From NCBI RefSeq assembly GCF_006516955.1, contig NZ_VHLG01000004.1, positions 372,001-436,000 on the forward strand: a DNA stretch of 64,000 bases. Direction: 5' to 3'. Shown one piece after another: positions 26,019-37,659 of the stretch; within the stretch, counting starts at the first letter, position 1; each line of letters opens with the position of its first letter. The notes under the pieces were generated by a model. It had not been told where the DNA came from. It ran no database searches and was given only the letters and a program-made list of their open reading frames with translations. The DNA is from Martelella alba. Its GTDB lineage: Bacteria > Pseudomonadota > Alphaproteobacteria > Rhizobiales > Rhizobiaceae. Made by a program: the position numbers and the translations under genes.

Positions 26019-26906
26019 CTATTTCAGCGCAGCGATCAACGCCTTCAATTCGTTTTCAACCTTGGGACGGATATCCGGACGTTTCAGCGCCAGTGCGACA
26101 TTGGCGATGATGAAACCTTCCTTCGAACCGCAGTCATAGGTCTGCCCATCAAAAGCATAGCCGTAAAAGGCTTGATCCCTGGCAAGCTTCAGCATCCCGT
26201 CGGTGAGCTGGATCTCATTTCCAGCACCCCGCTCAAGTTTCGCGAGGATCGGAAAAATTTCCGGCTGCAGAATGTAGCGGCCATTGATGAAATAGTTGGA
26301 CGGCGCGGTTCCCGGTTCCGGTTTTTCAACCATTTCCGTGATCTTGAAGCCGCTGCCGACGCTCTCACCCACGCCGACGATGCCATATTTGTGAGCCTGG
26401 GCTGGATCGCATTCCTCTACCGAAATGACATTGCCACCGCTGACATTATAGACGTCCATCATACCCTTGAGGCAGGGCACATCCGATGCCATGACCATGT
26501 CCGGCAGGATCAACGCGAAGGGCTCGGGACCAATGATTTCACGGGCACACCAAACGGCATGGCCAAGACCATGCGGCTCCTGCTGGCGGGTGAAGGTGGA
26601 GGTGCCGGCCTTGGGCAGCATGTCGGTGAGAAGGCTCAGCTCTGCCTTCTTGTTACGCGCCTTCAGCGTGGCTTCCAGCTCATACTGAATATCGAAATAG
26701 TCTTCGATGACATGCTTGTTGCGCCCCGTGACGAAAACGAAATGCTCAATCCCCGCAGCAATGGCTTCATCGACCACATATTGAATGATCGGCTTGTCGA
26801 CGACCGGAAGCATTTCCTTCGGCACGACCTTGGTCGCCGGCAAAAAACGTGTCCCAAGCCCGGCTACAGGAAGAACGGCTTTACGCACCTTACGGAATTC
26901 AGACAA
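26019..26906 (-). CDS. galU: UTP--glucose-1-phosphate uridylyltransferase
   Basis: GalU makes UDP-glucose from UTP and glucose-1-phosphate for exopolysaccharide, LPS and cyclic glucan synthesis. The 295-residue protein has the nucleotidyl-transferase start [20 protein letters not shown] with [10 protein letters not shown], then [14 protein letters not shown], the [10 protein letters not shown] metal region and [20 protein letters not shown]. It corresponds to ExoN/GalU of rhizobia. The AT-rich 160 bp upstream (26907-27033) should hold its promoter. Confidence 0.95.
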   Translation of the reverse strand: MSEFRKVRKAVLPVAGLGTRFLPATKVVPKEMLPVVDKPIIQYVVDEAIAAGIEHFVFVTGRNKHVIEDYFDIQYELEATLKARNKKAELSLLTDMLPKAGTSTFTRQQEPHGLGHAVWCAREIIGPEPFALILPDMVMASDVPCLKGMMDVYNVSGGNVISVEECDPAQAHKYGIVGVGESVGSGFKITEMVEKPEPGTAPSNYFINGRYILQPEIFPILAKLERGAGNEIQLTDGMLKLARDQAFYGYAFDGQTYDCGSKEGFIIANVALALKRPDIRPKVENELKALIAALK

Positions 26907-27033
26907 GTAAACCTCCAGTCAAATTATCAGCCTCAAGATATAAATATTCGTCGCCAATATACACATTTGATAACAAAATCAGAGCAATGGTGCAATCAGA
27001 CCAGCCCAACTGAAACGATTAAATACAAACGAA

Positions 27034-27061
27034 AACGGGAGTGGAAAGCTCCACCCCCGTT
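27034..27061 (-). terminator. Terminator of the gltB-gltD operon
   Basis: A 12-bp stem with one mismatch (27034-27045 with 27050-27061; AACGGGAGTGGA / TCCACCCCCGTT) lies 10 nt past the gltD stop. On the minus strand it ends in GTTTTCGTTTG. Confidence 0.78.
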
Positions 27062-27070
27062 GAGATCTTA

Positions 27071-28525
27071 TTACCGTGGCAAAAGACTGGTGCCCATCAG
27101 CGTTTCATCGATGGCGCGCGCCGCCTGCCGCCCCTCCCGGATTGCCCAGACAACCAGGGACTGGCCGCGCCGGATGTCTCCTGCCGTCCAGAACTTGTCG
27201 ACGGATGTCTTGTAGTCCGTGTCATTGGCAACGACATTGACCGAGCCGCGGCTGTCGGTGTTCAGCGTCAGGCGTCCTTCCAGTTCCGACAGGATGCCGG
27301 TCTTCAGGGGACCACGGAAGCCGATGGCGATGAAGGCGAGATCAGCCTTGATGACGAATTCGGTACCGGCGATCGGCTTGCGCTTTTCATCGACATGGCA
27401 GCACTTCACGCCCGTCAGCACACCTTCCTCACCGACAAATTCCAGCGTTGCGACCTGAAATTCGCGGATTGCACCTTCAGCCTGCGAAGACGAGGTGCGC
27501 ATCTTGGTCGCCCAGAAGGGCCAGACGGCGAGCTTGTCTTCCTTCTCCGGCGGCTGCGGGCGGATATCGAGCTGGGTGACTTTGACAGCGCCCTGACGGA
27601 AGGCCGTGCCGACGCAGTCAGACGCCGTATCACCGCCGCCGACAACAACGACATGCTTGCCGCCAGCCAGGATCGGTTCGGACGGCCAGCCGGTTGATTC
27701 AATGTTTTCCCGGCCAACGCGACGGTTCTGCTGCACCAGATAGGGCATGGCATCATGCACGCCATGCAGCTCTTCGCCGCCAATGCCCGATGCGCGCGGC
27801 GTTTCCGAACCGCCGCAATAAAGAACGGCATCATAATCGGCAAGCAGCTGCTCGACCTTGACGTCTACGCCGACATTGACACCGCAGCGGAAGGTGACGC
27901 CTTCGCCCTTCATCTGCTCGACACGGCGATCGATGAAGTTCTTCTCCATCTTGAAGTCGGGAATGCCATAGCGCAGCAGACCGCCGGGCTTGGATTCGCG
28001 CTCATAGACATCGACATCGTGACCGGCGCGGCCAAGCTGCTGTGCCGCTGCCATGCCGGCGGGGCCGGAACCGATGACGGCAACCTTCCTGCCGGTCTTG
28101 ACCGTCGCCGGACGCGGCACAATGTAGCCAAGCTCATAGGCCTTGTCGGCAATCGCCTGTTCAACCGTCTTGATCGACACCGGAATGTCTTCCAGATTCA
28201 GCGTGCAGGCTTCCTCGCAGGGCGCCGGACAGACGCGGCCGGTAAATTCCGGGAAGTTGTTGGTCGAATGGAGATTGGCGATCGCCTCTTTCCAGTTGCC
28301 ATTATAGACCAGATCGTTCCAGTCCGGGATCTGGTTGTGAACCGGGCAGCCGGTCGGACCATGGCAATAGGGAATGCCGCAATCCATGCAGCGGGCTGCC
28401 TGTTTCTGCACTTCCGGATCCGACATCGGAATGGTGAATTCGCGAAAATGGCGAATGCGGTCGGAAGCCGGCTGATACTTCGCGGTCTGCCGGTCGATTT
28501 CCAGAAATCCTGTTACCTTGCCCAT
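27071..28525 (-). CDS. gltD: Glutamate synthase (NADPH) small subunit
   Basis: GltD passes electrons from NADPH to the large subunit for glutamate synthesis from 2-oxoglutarate and glutamine. The 484-residue protein has N-terminal Fe-S cysteines ([19 protein letters not shown] and [11 protein letters not shown]), the FAD fold [21 protein letters not shown] near residue 150, an NADPH-binding [13 protein letters not shown] and the C-terminal FAD block [22 protein letters not shown] lies six bases before the ATG. It is the last gene of a three-gene operon with gltB and a YbjQ-like gene. Confidence 0.96.
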   Translation of the reverse strand: MGKVTGFLEIDRQTAKYQPASDRIRHFREFTIPMSDPEVQKQAARCMDCGIPYCHGPTGCPVHNQIPDWNDLVYNGNWKEAIANLHSTNNFPEFTGRVCPAPCEEACTLNLEDIPVSIKTVEQAIADKAYELGYIVPRPATVKTGRKVAVIGSGPAGMAAAQQLGRAGHDVDVYERESKPGGLLRYGIPDFKMEKNFIDRRVEQMKGEGVTFRCGVNVGVDVKVEQLLADYDAVLYCGGSETPRASGIGGEELHGVHDAMPYLVQQNRRVGRENIESTGWPSEPILAGGKHVVVVGGGDTASDCVGTAFRQGAVKVTQLDIRPQPPEKEDKLAVWPFWATKMRTSSSQAEGAIREFQVATLEFVGEEGVLTGVKCCHVDEKRKPIAGTEFVIKADLAFIAIGFRGPLKTGILSELEGRLTLNTDSRGSVNVVANDTDYKTSVDKFWTAGDIRRGQSLVVWAIREGRQAARAIDETLMGTSLLPR

Positions 28526-28539
28526 CTCTGCTCCTGCAG

Positions 28540-28863
28540 CTATTCAATCACAACGGCCGTACCCGAGGCCGAAACCATCAACATCGCACCGTTGCCGGAA
28601 TCGATGTTCTCATAATCAATATCCACGCCGACAACTGCATTGCCGCCCAGCTTTTCAGCTTCACGCTGAAGCTCGGCAAAGGCGATCTCGCGTGCCTCGC
28701 GCAGCGACTTTTCATAAGCGCCTGAACGCCCGCCAACAATATCGCGGATGCCAGCCATGAAATCACGGAAGATGTTGGCGCCGAGGATTGCCTCACCCGT
28801 AACCACGCCCTTATAGGCGCGGATGGTCTTTCCCTCGACCGACGGTGTCGTCGTCATCAGCAT
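28540..28863 (-). CDS. YbjQ-family (DUF74, heavy-metal-binding fold) protein
   Basis: The 107-residue protein matches the pentameric YbjQ/DUF74 family: [81 protein letters not shown] and a C-terminal strand. The heavy-metal-binding name is structural; the physiological role is unknown. It is placed between gltB and gltD on the same strand, 14 bp before gltD, so it is probably co-expressed with glutamate synthase. No metal transporter or regulator is nearby. Confidence 0.88.
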   Translation of the reverse strand: MLMTTTPSVEGKTIRAYKGVVTGEAILGANIFRDFMAGIRDIVGGRSGAYEKSLREAREIAFAELQREAEKLGGNAVVGVDIDYENIDSGNGAMLMVSASGTAVVIE

Positions 28864-29081
28864 GTAAAACCCGCCTTCCCTTCAGCATCAGCCCGGTCCG
28901 CCACCTGGAGGCGGCAACCACCCGTTTTACATTTTGAGCAGAAAATACGGGCCGTCCACATCTTTTGCGCCTGTCTCCTTACTTCCTTCTACGGAGGCGC
29001 GAGTCAAGCCTTGCGCACCGTTTGAAGTCCATAAGCAGGCACACCTGCCCGGCAGACGCGCTGCCAGACAGGATTTGCCGG

Positions 29082-32000
29082 TTATTCCGCAGCCACACCC
29101 ATGCGCATGCGCTCCATATCTTCAAGCGCACGGCGATATTCAACCGGCATGACCTTGCGGAACATGGGGCGATAGGTTGCCCAGTCGTCCAGGATCGCCT
29201 TGGCGCGGGCCGAGCCGGTATAGTGGAGGTGTTTCGAAATCAGCTGAACCAGACGCTCCTCGTCATGGCGCGTCATGTCTTCGGACACATCAACGCGGCC
29301 CTTGTGCATCAGGTCACCGCCATGATGGTGCAGCTTTTCCAGCATGTCATCTTCTTCCGGCACCGGCTCCAGCATGACCATGGCCATGTTGCAACGTTCG
29401 GCAAAATCGCCGCTCTCATCGAGAACATAGGCGACGCCACCGGACATGCCGGCCGCGAAGTTCCGGCCCGTAGGCCCAAGAACGACGACGACCCCGCCGG
29501 TCATATATTCGCAGCCATGATCACCGACACCTTCGACAACGGCGATCGCGCCGGAGTTACGCACGGCAAAGCGCTCGCCTGCAACACCATGGAAATAGCA
29601 CTCGCCCGTGGTGGCGCCGTAAAGCACGGTATTGCCGACGATGATCGACTGTTCGGGAACGATCGGTGAATTTTCCGGCGGACGGACGATGATCTTGCCG
29701 CCCGAAAGCCCCTTGCCGACATAGTCATTGCCATCGCCGATGAGATCGAAGGTGATACCATTGGCAAGGAAAGCACCAAAGGACTGACCGGCTGTACCAT
29801 GCAGCGTAACCGAAATCGTGTCTTCCTTGAGCCCCTTGTGGTTCCAGCGCTTGACCAGTTCGCCCGACAGCATCGCACCCGCCGAACGGTCGACATTCTT
29901 GATGTCGACATCGAAGGCGACCGGTTCCTTGCTTTCAAGCGCCGGCATGGCCTTCTCGATCATCTTACGGTCGAGAATATCGTCGATCGGATGCTTCTGG
30001 CGCATGGTCCAGCAGGTTTCGTCCTTTTCGGCCGGAACCCGGTGGAAGATGCGGGAGAAATCAAGCCCGCGGGATTTCCAGTGGGCGATCGCCTCATCCT
30101 TGTCGAGGATTTCGACAGCGCCGATGACCTCATCCAGACGGGTGAAGCCGAGCGATGCCAGGATCTCGCGCAATTCTTCTGCAACGAAGAAGAAGTAGTT
30201 GACCACATGTTCCGGCGTGCCCTTGAAACGCTTTCTGAGCACCGGATCCTGGGTGGCAACACCCACGGGACAAGTATTCAGATGGCATTTGCGCATCATG
30301 ATGCAGCCCGCCGCAATCAGCGGCGCTGTGGAGAAGCCGAATTCATCGGCACCAAGCGCTGCGCCGATCAGCACGTCGCGGCCGGTCTTCAGACCACCAT
30401 CAACCTGCAGCGCGATGCGCGAACGCAGGCCGTTCAGCACCAGGGTCTGCTGGGTTTCGGCCAGGCCGATTTCCCAGGGACTGCCAGCATGCTTCAGCGA
30501 GGTCAACGGCGAAGCACCGGTACCGCCATCGAAACCGGAGACGGTGATATGATCGGCACGGGCCTTGGCAACACCGGCAGCAACCGTGCCGACACCGACT
30601 TCGGAGACCAGCTTGACCGAGACATCAGCCGTCGGGTTGACGTTCTTCAGGTCGAAGATCAGCTGTGCCAGATCCTCGATCGAATAGATGTCATGATGCG
30701 GCGGCGGCGAAATCAGGCCGACACCCGGGGTCGAGTGACGGGTCTTGGCGATCGTCGCATCCACCTTGTGGCCGGGCAGCTGGCCGCCCTCACCGGGCTT
30801 GGCGCCCTGCGCGACCTTAATCTGCATCATGTCGGCATTGACGAGATATTCCGTCGTCACGCCGAAACGGCCGGATGCGACCTGCTTGATCGCCGAGCGT
30901 TCGGCCGGATGCTGGCCATTGGCGAGCGGCAGATAGCGTTCGGCTTCCTCGCCGCCTTCCCCCGTGTTCGACTTGCCGCCGATCTGGTTCATGGCACGCG
31001 CCAACGTCGTATGGGCTTCACGCGAGATCGAACCAAAGGACATTGCGCCGGTAGCGAAACGCTTGACGATTTCGCTGGCAGGCTCGACATCTTCAACCGA
31101 AACTGGCTTGCGGCCAAGTTCTTCCGCCGACTTGACGCGGAACAGGCCGCGGATGGTGTTCATCCGCAGTGCGCTCTCGTTTTCCATCCGCGAGAAGGCG
31201 TCATAGCGGTCGCGGGCATTGCCGCGCACAGCGTGCTGCAGCTCGGCAACCGCATTCGGCGTCCAGGCATGGGCCTCGCCGCGCATACGATAGGCATATT
31301 CGCCGCCAATATCGAGCGTCGAGGACAGGATCGGGTCCTTACCGAAAGCGGAGCGGTGACGCATCACCGTTTCCTCAGCGATTTCGCTGAGGCCGACGCC
31401 TTCGATCATCGATGCCGTGCCGAAGAAGAAGCGTTCGACAAATTCCGCCGACAGGCCAATCGCGTCGAAGATCTGCGCGCCGCAATAGGACTGATAGGTC
31501 GAAATACCCATCTTGGACATGACCTTGAGCATGCCCTTGCCGATCGCCTTGATGTAGCGATAGATCACTTCACCGGAATCGACCTCCTTGGGGAACAGGC
31601 CTCGGGTGTGCATGTCAGCCAGCGTATCGAAGGCGAGATAGGGGTTGATGGCCTCGGCGCCATAGCCCGCCAGACAGCAGAAGTGATGCACTTCGCGCGG
31701 CTCACCCGATTCCACCACGAGACCAACCGAGGTTCTCAGCCCCTTGCGGATCAGGTGATGGTGGACGGCAGCCGTCGCCAGAAGCGCCGGCAGCGCGATA
31801 CGATCCGGCCCGATCTGGCGATCCGACAGGATGATGATGTTGTAACCGCCGCGCACGGCCGCTTCCGCCCGCTCGCACAGCCGGTCGATCATCGCCGGCA
31901 TGCCCGCATCGCCCTCGCTCGCATCATAGGTGATATCGAGCGTCTTGGTGTCGAAACGGTCCTCGGTATGGCCAATATTGCGGATCTTCTCCAGATCGCC

Positions 32001-33806
32001 ATTGGTCAGGATCGGCTGACGGACCTCAAGACGCTTTTCGCGCGAGGCGCCATCGTGATCGAGAATATTCGGCCGCGGGCCGATGAACGAAACCAGACTC
32101 ATCACCAGCTCTTCGCGGATCGGATCGATCGGCGGGTTGGTGACCTGGGCAAAGTTCTGCTTGAAATAGGTGTAAAGCAGCTTCGACTTGTCAGACATGG
32201 CCGAGATCGGCGTATCCGTGCCCATTGAGCCGATCGCCTCCTGGCCGGTCGTCGCCATCGGCGACATCAGCAGCTTGGTGTCTTCCTGGCTGTAGCCGAA
32301 GGCCTGCTGGCGGTCGAGCAGCGACACGTCACGGCGGAGCGCACGCGGTTCAACCGGGTTCAGCTCCTCAAGGATCAGCTGGGTGCGGGCCAGCCAGTCC
32401 TGATAGGGGTGCTTGCCAGCCAGTTCCGACTTGATCTCCTCATCAGAGACGATGCGGCCCTTGTCCATGTCGATCAGCAGCATCTTGCCGGGCTGCAGGC
32501 GCCACTTGGCGGCGATGTTTTCTTCTTCAACCGGCAGAACGCCAGCTTCGGAGGCCATGATGATACGATCATCCTTGGTGATCAGATAGCGGGCCGGGCG
32601 CAGACCATTGCGGTCCAGCGTCGCGCCGATCTGGCGACCATCGGTGAAGGCAACGGCGGCGGGACCGTCCCACGGCTCCATCAGCGAGGCATGATATTCG
32701 TAGAATGCCTTGCGTTCCGGGCTCATCGACTGGTTGCCGGCCCAGGCTTCCGGGATCAGCATCATCACCGCATGGGCGAGCGAATAGCCGCCCTGCACCA
32801 GGAATTCCAGCGCGTTGTCGAAACAGGCCGTATCCGACTGCCCTTCGTAGGAAATCGGCCACAGCTTGGTGATGTCGTCACCGAAAAGCGGCGAGGAGAC
32901 CGAGGCCTGACGGGCAGCCATCCAGTTCACATTGCCACGCAGCGTGTTGATTTCACCATTATGGGCGACCATCCGATAAGGATGCGACAGCTTCCAGGAC
33001 GGGAAGGTGTTGGTCGAAAAGCGCTGATGCACAAGCGCCACGGCCGTTTCCACCCGCGGATCAGACAGATCCTTGTAATAGCTGCCAACCTGATAGGCGA
33101 GGAACATGCCCTTATAGACGATGGTCGATGATGACAGCGACACGGCGTAAAAGCCGGTTTCCTCGCCATTGCCCTCATTATAGATAGCGTTGGAGATCAC
33201 CTTGCGCAGGATGAACAGCCGGCGCTCAAAGGCAGCATTGGTATCGGCCCGCTTGCCGGCACCGATAAAAACCTGCAGGTGATAGGGTTCGGTTGCGGCA
33301 ATTTCCGGCGCCTTGGACAGCGAGGAATTGTCGACCGGCACTTCACGGAAGCCGATGAAGACCTGATCTTCGTCTTCGATGACCTTGCGGATCACGTCCT
33401 TGTAATGGGCGATCTTCGCGTCGTCACGCGGCAGGAAGAAATAGCCAACGGCATATTCGCCGACCTTGGGCAGCACGATGCCTTCCGCCGCCATCTCTTC
33501 ACGGAAAAAGCGATCGGGGATCTGCATCAAAATGCCGGCACCGTCACCCATCAGCGGATCAGCGCCGACAGCGCCGCGATGGGTGAGATTTTCGAGAATG
33601 AAAAGACCGTCCTTGACAATCTGATGCGACTTCTCACCCTTCATATGAGCGATGAAGCCGACGCCGCAGGCATCATGTTCGTTGCGCGGATCATAAAGGC
33701 CCTGACGTTTGTTCAGACGGCCTTCGGCAGCTTTGTTGGCGGCAGCTTTCACATCAACAGCAGCTACGTTTTCACCAGTGAGCGCGGATGGCGTCATCTT
33801 CGTCAT
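29082..33806 (-). CDS. gltB: Glutamate synthase (NADPH) large subunit
   Basis: The 1574-residue enzyme releases ammonia from glutamine and transfers it to 2-oxoglutarate. It has an N-terminal glutamine amidotransferase domain whose nucleophile is Cys47 (HDACGVGF) after a cleavable propeptide, a central domain, an FMN-binding domain ([18 protein letters not shown]) and 3Fe-4S cluster cysteines in [17 protein letters not shown]-terminal beta-helix has repeated G-x-x-G turns ([45 protein letters not shown]). GGAGG lies seven bases before the ATG. The 620-bp leader upstream holds a terminator-like hairpin on the same strand. Confidence 0.97.
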   Translation of the reverse strand: MTKMTPSALTGENVAAVDVKAAANKAAEGRLNKRQGLYDPRNEHDACGVGFIAHMKGEKSHQIVKDGLFILENLTHRGAVGADPLMGDGAGILMQIPDRFFREEMAAEGIVLPKVGEYAVGYFFLPRDDAKIAHYKDVIRKVIEDEDQVFIGFREVPVDNSSLSKAPEIAATEPYHLQVFIGAGKRADTNAAFERRLFILRKVISNAIYNEGNGEETGFYAVSLSSSTIVYKGMFLAYQVGSYYKDLSDPRVETAVALVHQRFSTNTFPSWKLSHPYRMVAHNGEINTLRGNVNWMAARQASVSSPLFGDDITKLWPISYEGQSDTACFDNALEFLVQGGYSLAHAVMMLIPEAWAGNQSMSPERKAFYEYHASLMEPWDGPAAVAFTDGRQIGATLDRNGLRPARYLITKDDRIIMASEAGVLPVEEENIAAKWRLQPGKMLLIDMDKGRIVSDEEIKSELAGKHPYQDWLARTQLILEELNPVEPRALRRDVSLLDRQQAFGYSQEDTKLLMSPMATTGQEAIGSMGTDTPISAMSDKSKLLYTYFKQNFAQVTNPPIDPIREELVMSLVSFIGPRPNILDHDGASREKRLEVRQPILTNGDLEKIRNIGHTEDRFDTKTLDITYDASEGDAGMPAMIDRLCERAEAAVRGGYNIIILSDRQIGPDRIALPALLATAAVHHHLIRKGLRTSVGLVVESGEPREVHHFCCLAGYGAEAINPYLAFDTLADMHTRGLFPKEVDSGEVIYRYIKAIGKGMLKVMSKMGISTYQSYCGAQIFDAIGLSAEFVERFFFGTASMIEGVGLSEIAEETVMRHRSAFGKDPILSSTLDIGGEYAYRMRGEAHAWTPNAVAELQHAVRGNARDRYDAFSRMENESALRMNTIRGLFRVKSAEELGRKPVSVEDVEPASEIVKRFATGAMSFGSISREAHTTLARAMNQIGGKSNTGEGGEEAERYLPLANGQHPAERSAIKQVASGRFGVTTEYLVNADMMQIKVAQGAKPGEGGQLPGHKVDATIAKTRHSTPGVGLISPPPHHDIYSIEDLAQLIFDLKNVNPTADVSVKLVSEVGVGTVAAGVAKARADHITVSGFDGGTGASPLTSLKHAGSPWEIGLAETQQTLVLNGLRSRIALQVDGGLKTGRDVLIGAALGADEFGFSTAPLIAAGCIMMRKCHLNTCPVGVATQDPVLRKRFKGTPEHVVNYFFFVAEELREILASLGFTRLDEVIGAVEILDKDEAIAHWKSRGLDFSRIFHRVPAEKDETCWTMRQKHPIDDILDRKMIEKAMPALESKEPVAFDVDIKNVDRSAGAMLSGELVKRWNHKGLKEDTISVTLHGTAGQSFGAFLANGITFDLIGDGNDYVGKGLSGGKIIVRPPENSPIVPEQSIIVGNTVLYGATTGECYFHGVAGERFAVRNSGAIAVVEGVGDHGCEYMTGGVVVVLGPTGRNFAAGMSGGVAYVLDESGDFAERCNMAMVMLEPVPEEDDMLEKLHHHGGDLMHKGRVDVSEDMTRHDEERLVQLISKHLHYTGSARAKAILDDWATYRPMFRKVMPVEYRRALEDMERMRMGVAAE

Positions 33807-34427
33807 TCAAGACCTCCTTCAAGCCTGACACAGGCAGGCGTTACCGGACCGCCCGGACTTCGGCAGTGTTCCAAACACAGCTCACCGGACGTTGCACGTA
33901 ATTCTTATTTCCCTGATACCGGACCCGACCAGAAACCGAACCGGTTCGTCACACGACCGGCCGATTTTTTCAGCCACGCCGCAACCTTGCCGCTTCCGGT
34001 TCGATTATAGACGCAAAATTCGGCCTGCGTCAGCCCCTCGGAAATGTTGCGCGACAATTCTGCTACTCCAGACAGAAAAATAGGACAGCATAACTGTCCT
34101 ATCAGCATTTGATATGCCAGAAAGTTTTGACCATGGCAAGCGAAATCGCAAACATTCTGTCGCCAATGCGAGCGTAAATTACCAAACATAACCCATTCAA
34201 GCAACATTCTTGCGCAATTACCACCCATGCGGGACAGAGTGAGAAAATTGCGGCTGAATATGCGCGAAATTCAGTCCAAACCCGGCGCTTGCGCAATTTC
34301 CTGCATCATCCCACTTGCGGCGGTTTGACAGGCCTCGTCAAGCATTGGCCCTTTTCTTCGATCAGAACTTGGCCGATAGTGCCGCCGCCCTCCCGAGCAG
34401 ACATCGAATATTAAGTCAGGATTGATC
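33807..34427. other. 621-bp intergenic region between gltB and ltaE
   Basis: No convincing protein gene is present. Minus-strand frames at 33905-34228 and 34102-34296 have unusual composition and run across a hairpin. The notable content is a minus-strand promoter-like pair and a terminator hairpin at 34081-34101, described separately. The 5' end of gltB mRNA must lie here. Confidence 0.5.
34076..34169 (-). ncRNA. Candidate small RNA or gltB leader attenuator
   Basis: On the minus strand a promoter-like TTGCTT (34199-34204), a 17-bp spacer and TAATTT (34176-34181) would start RNA near 34169. About 90 nt later an 8-bp perfect hairpin (34081-34088 with 34094-34101; TAGGACAG / CTGTCCTA) is followed by TTTTT. 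The interval also holds a TGCCA ... TGGCA stem. This fits a short independent transcript. It could instead attenuate a longer gltB leader, since gltB starts 270 nt further on the same strand. Confidence 0.35.
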
Positions 34428-35477
34428 ATGTATTTTGCCTCCGACAACTGGGCCGGCGCCCACCCCGCCATCGGCGAGGCTCTTATTCGCGAACAGTCGG
34501 GTTTTGCCGCAGCCTACGGCACCTCAACGTTGGATCGACGCATCGAAGACCGCTTCAACGCGCTTTTCGAACGCGAGGTTTCCGTCTTTTTCGTTGGCAC
34601 GGGAACGGCGGCCAATTCACTGTCGCTTTCCGCCATCGGTCGGCCCGGCGGTGTGGTCTTCTGCCACCGCGAGGCCCATATCGCCAACGACGAAGGCGGC
34701 GCACCGGAATATTTCACCACCGGCGGCAGGCTGGCGACCGTATCCGGTGCTGACGGCAAGATTGAACCGGCTTCGCTGGAAAAGACCATAGCCCGCTATC
34801 CGGCCGGCTTCATTCATCACGGCCAGCCCATGGCCGTATCACTGACCCAGTCGACCGAGATCGGCACCGTCTACAGCCTTGACGAAATTGATGCGGTGGC
34901 CGACATCGCCCGCCGCCATGAATTGCCGCTGCACATGGATGGCGCGCGTTTTGCCAATGCGCTTGTGGCGCTCGGCTGCACGCCGGCCGAAATGACCTGG
35001 AAGCGCGGCGTCGACATTCTGTCCTTCGGCGGTACAAAGAACGGCTGCTGGTGTGCAGAAGCAATTGTCTTCATGCATCCGGAAAAGGCCAGGGAAATGC
35101 CCTATATCCGCAAGCGTGCGGCCCAGCTTTTCTCCAAGACGCGTTTCATCTCGGCGCAGTTTGACGGCTATTTCGAAAATGATCTCTGGCTCGATCTCGC
35201 CCGCCATTCCAACGCCATGGCCGACCGGCTGCGCGCCGCCATCACCGCGTCAAAGACCGCAAGGCTTGCCTGGGACACGCAGTCCAATGAGGTCTTCGTC
35301 ATTCTGCCGGAAAAAAGCGTTCAGGACGCCTGGGGGGCCGGTGCCCGCTTCCATGACTGGCCGGTCCCTGTCGACACTCCTGATCTGGTCAAGCCCGGCG
35401 AAATGCTGGTCAGGCTGGTGACAAGCTTTGCCACGACCGGACAGGAAGTCGACGACGTGCTGTCCTACATGAAATAA
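34428..35477 (+). CDS. ltaE: Low-specificity L-threonine aldolase
   Basis: A PLP-dependent enzyme cleaving L-threonine/allo-threonine to glycine and acetaldehyde. The 349-residue protein starts FASDNWAGAHPAI and contains FFVGTGTAANSLSLSA, LPLHMDGARFANALVALGC with the PLP-interacting Asp, and the Schiff-base lysine in SFGGTKNGCWCAEA. The ATG at 34428 is favoured over the TTG at 34422 by a TCAGGA site at proper spacing. It is a single gene ending in a strong hairpin. Confidence 0.92.
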   Translation: MYFASDNWAGAHPAIGEALIREQSGFAAAYGTSTLDRRIEDRFNALFEREVSVFFVGTGTAANSLSLSAIGRPGGVVFCHREAHIANDEGGAPEYFTTGGRLATVSGADGKIEPASLEKTIARYPAGFIHHGQPMAVSLTQSTEIGTVYSLDEIDAVADIARRHELPLHMDGARFANALVALGCTPAEMTWKRGVDILSFGGTKNGCWCAEAIVFMHPEKAREMPYIRKRAAQLFSKTRFISAQFDGYFENDLWLDLARHSNAMADRLRAAITASKTARLAWDTQSNEVFVILPEKSVQDAWGAGARFHDWPVPVDTPDLVKPGEMLVRLVTSFATTGQEVDDVLSYMK

Positions 35478-35510
35478 CACAACGTTCACGTGCAGGTGAA
35501 CCACCGTGTT

Positions 35511-35538
35511 CGCCGGATGACAGGCGCGTCATCCGGCG
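35511..35538 (+). terminator. Terminator-like hairpin after ltaE
   Basis: A perfect 11-bp stem (35511-35521 with 35528-35538; CGCCGGATGAC / GTCATCCGGCG) lies 33 nt past the stop. No T-run follows, so termination may be partial. Confidence 0.6.
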
Positions 35539-35655
35539 TGATGGCTGAGTGCCGCGGCATTGATTTCCAGTTGAAGTTGAAACGCGTCATACATCTTCTC
35601 GCAGGCAAGTTGCCTGAAGGACGGTCCATCCCGGGCCGGAAACGAGGAGAAGATC

Positions 35656-35952
35656 ATGACCGATACCAAACTGACCGCCACCGCCCTTGCCGGTGCCCTG
35701 CTGGTTGCCGCAGCCGGCCTTGCCACCGCATCTCCCGCCAGTGCTGCCAATGTCAAATGCTATGGCGTCGCCCTTGCCGGCCAGAATGACTGCGCCGCCG
35801 GCCCCGGCACAACCTGCGCCGGAACATCCAAGGTCGATTACCAGGGCAATGCCTGGAAATATGTCGCAGAAGGCTCCTGCACCAAGATGATGCTGCCGGG
35901 CGACCGCACGGGCTCGCTCAGCCCGCTGATGCGCGACAAACCCGAAATGTGA
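35656..35952 (+). CDS. bufA: Bufferin precursor (BufA, DUF2282)
   Basis: The 98-residue precursor of a post-translationally modified copper-binding peptide. Residues 1-31 are a Sec signal (basic start, long Ala/Leu core, SPASAA end). The mature part holds the bufferin pattern with four cysteines at 35, 46, 54 and 75: [35 protein letters not shown]. In characterised bufferins the adjacent MNIO enzyme converts Cys residues, in the central pair as I recall, to thiooxazole heterocycles before export, and the product buffers copper in the periplasm. GGAG lies six bases before the ATG. It is the first gene of bufABCD. Confidence 0.88.
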   Translation: MTDTKLTATALAGALLVAAAGLATASPASAANVKCYGVALAGQNDCAAGPGTTCAGTSKVDYQGNAWKYVAEGSCTKMMLPGDRTGSLSPLMRDKPEM

Positions 35953-36011
35953 TCCCCGCCGCAGACCGGCGCGCGCACCGTGCCGGTCTGCGCAGGCGGC
36001 AGGAGGATACC

Positions 36012-36893
36012 ATGCCGAATTTCCAGCATAGTGCGACCATTCCCGCCCGCGCGGGCGCCGGATTCAAGACCAGCCATGCCGACGCCATTCTCGCAGCGGA
36101 GCACCGGATCGGCTTTCTCGAGATCCATGCGGAAAACTATATGGGCGCCGGTGGCCATCCGCACCGGATCCTGGCGCGCATGCGCGAAGACTTTCCGCTG
36201 TCGGTCCACGGAGTCGGCATGTCGATCGGTGGCACGCGCGATCTTGATACCGCGCATCTTGAACGGCTGAAACAGGTCGTCACTCGCTATGAGCCGGGGC
36301 TCGTTTCCGAACATCTGGCCTGGTCCACCCATGAGAGCGCCTATTTCAACGATCTGCTGCCGCTCCCCTATACCAGGGAGACACTCGACCGCGTCGTCGC
36401 GCATATCGACCAGGTCCAGACTGCGATCGGCCGGCCGATCCTGCTTGAGAACCCGTCGAGCTATCTCGTCTTCGACAGTTCAACACTCAGCGAGACCGAA
36501 TTCCTCGACGCGGTGAGCCGGAGATCCGGTTGCGGCCTGCTTCTCGACATCAATAATGTCTATGTCTCGGCCATCAATACCGGCTTTGATCCGCTGACCT
36601 ATCTGAAAGCCTTTCCACTGGAGCGCGTTGGCGAGATCCATCTGGCAGGACATGCGGCAGAAGAGGATGACGACGGCCACCCATTGCTGATCGACGCACA
36701 TGACCGGCCCGTCGCCGATCCCGTATGGGCGCTTTACGCCTTTGTCATCGCCCGAACCGGCCCGCTGCCGACACTGATCGAATGGGACAATGACATTCCC
36801 GACTGGCCGGTCCTGATGCGCGAGGCAATCCATGCCGAAACCATCATGAATGAGGAGGGCAACAGCCTGCTTCTGGGTGCGCGTCATGGATAG
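36012..36893 (+). CDS. bufB: MNIO-family peptide-modifying oxygenase (BufB, DUF692)
   Basis: A 293-residue multinuclear non-heme iron enzyme (DUF692; MbnB/TglH superfamily) expected to modify Cys residues of BufA in the cytoplasm. It has a TIM-barrel pattern with metal and substrate ligands at [70 protein letters not shown] and [10 protein letters not shown] start at 36012, where AGGAGGATACC immediately precedes ATG; an in-frame ATG at 35949 overlaps bufA but gives a non-family leader. The bufC ATG overlaps its stop by 8 bp. Confidence 0.9.
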   Translation: MPNFQHSATIPARAGAGFKTSHADAILAAEHRIGFLEIHAENYMGAGGHPHRILARMREDFPLSVHGVGMSIGGTRDLDTAHLERLKQVVTRYEPGLVSEHLAWSTHESAYFNDLLPLPYTRETLDRVVAHIDQVQTAIGRPILLENPSSYLVFDSSTLSETEFLDAVSRRSGCGLLLDINNVYVSAINTGFDPLTYLKAFPLERVGEIHLAGHAAEEDDDGHPLLIDAHDRPVADPVWALYAFVIARTGPLPTLIEWDNDIPDWPVLMREAIHAETIMNEEGNSLLLGARHG

Positions 36894-37659
36894 ACCGCAA
36901 GACACTGGATCTTTCGCCGCCGCCCTGCTGGATCCCACAGCTACAGCCCCGGACAGTTTAAAACACCCATTCGGCGGCGCTGCGGCCTCCCGTCTTGCGG
37001 TCTACCGCAACAATGTGACGGTCGTCCTGGCGGGGGCGTTAAGCGATATTTTCCCCGCAACCGCAGACCTTCTCGGCGCCAGGACATTTTCGGCAATTGC
37101 GCGTGATTTCATCCGCGCGAACCCGCCAGTCTCACCGGTTCTGGCGGATTACGGGCATGACTTCCCCGCTTTCCTTCAACATCTGCCGCTTTCCAGTTCA
37201 CTGTTCTTTCTCGCGGATGTCGCCCGGGTGGAACGCGAGATGCTGACAGCCTTTCACGCCGCAGACAGGCAAGCCCTTGCCGCCGCAACCCTCACCGCTT
37301 TAGCCCCCGAAGCGCTTGGCAGCTTAAGGCTTGCAACCCATCCGGCAACGGCACTTCTTTCCCTTTCTTCTTCAGCGGCGACCATCGTGCAACGCTTCAG
37401 ACAGGGCATCCCCCTTGACGGCTTCGACCCGTCACCGCCGGAAACGGTGCTGGTGACGCGCCCTGCCCTTGATGTGGCGCTTGACGTGCTGGCAACGGGC
37501 GCTGCCCCGTTCATCGCCACACTGCTTCAGGGTGAGAGCATTGCCGAAGCCCTTGCCGCAGCTCTGGATGTTGACGCGGACTTCGAACCGGCGACCGGCT
37601 TCTCGCTGCTTCTTTCATCCGGCGCCTTTGCCGCCATCAAGCAGGAGACGCAATCATGA
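36886..37659 (+). CDS. bufC: BufC, DUF2063 partner protein of the MNIO enzyme
   Basis: A 257-residue protein of the DUF2063 family (sometimes labelled putative DNA-binding). In bufferin and related RiPP operons it accompanies the DUF692 enzyme and is thought to bind the precursor. Key features are [13 protein letters not shown], the family's [31 protein letters not shown] start, and [16 protein letters not shown] [23 protein letters not shown], followed by VERE. The C-terminal half is Ala/Leu/Thr-rich. The start at 36886 overlaps bufB; its stop overlaps bufD (ATGA). Confidence 0.85.
   Translation: MDRPQDTGSFAAALLDPTATAPDSLKHPFGGAAASRLAVYRNNVTVVLAGALSDIFPATADLLGARTFSAIARDFIRANPPVSPVLADYGHDFPAFLQHLPLSSSLFFLADVARVEREMLTAFHAADRQALAAATLTALAPEALGSLRLATHPATALLSLSSSAATIVQRFRQGIPLDGFDPSPPETVLVTRPALDVALDVLATGAAPFIATLLQGESIAEALAAALDVDADFEPATGFSLLLSSGAFAAIKQETQS

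Noticed and set aside
29799..32228. An 809-codon open frame on the plus strand opposite gltB
   Set aside because: It is antisense to an unmistakable gltB with full family motifs. Long antisense frames are expected at this GC content and the translated sequence has no family features.
33905..34228. A 107-codon minus-strand frame in the gltB-ltaE gap
   Set aside because: It reads through the terminator hairpin at 34081-34101, has no ribosome-binding site and no recognisable family. The RNA interpretation fits better, though a small protein is not excluded.
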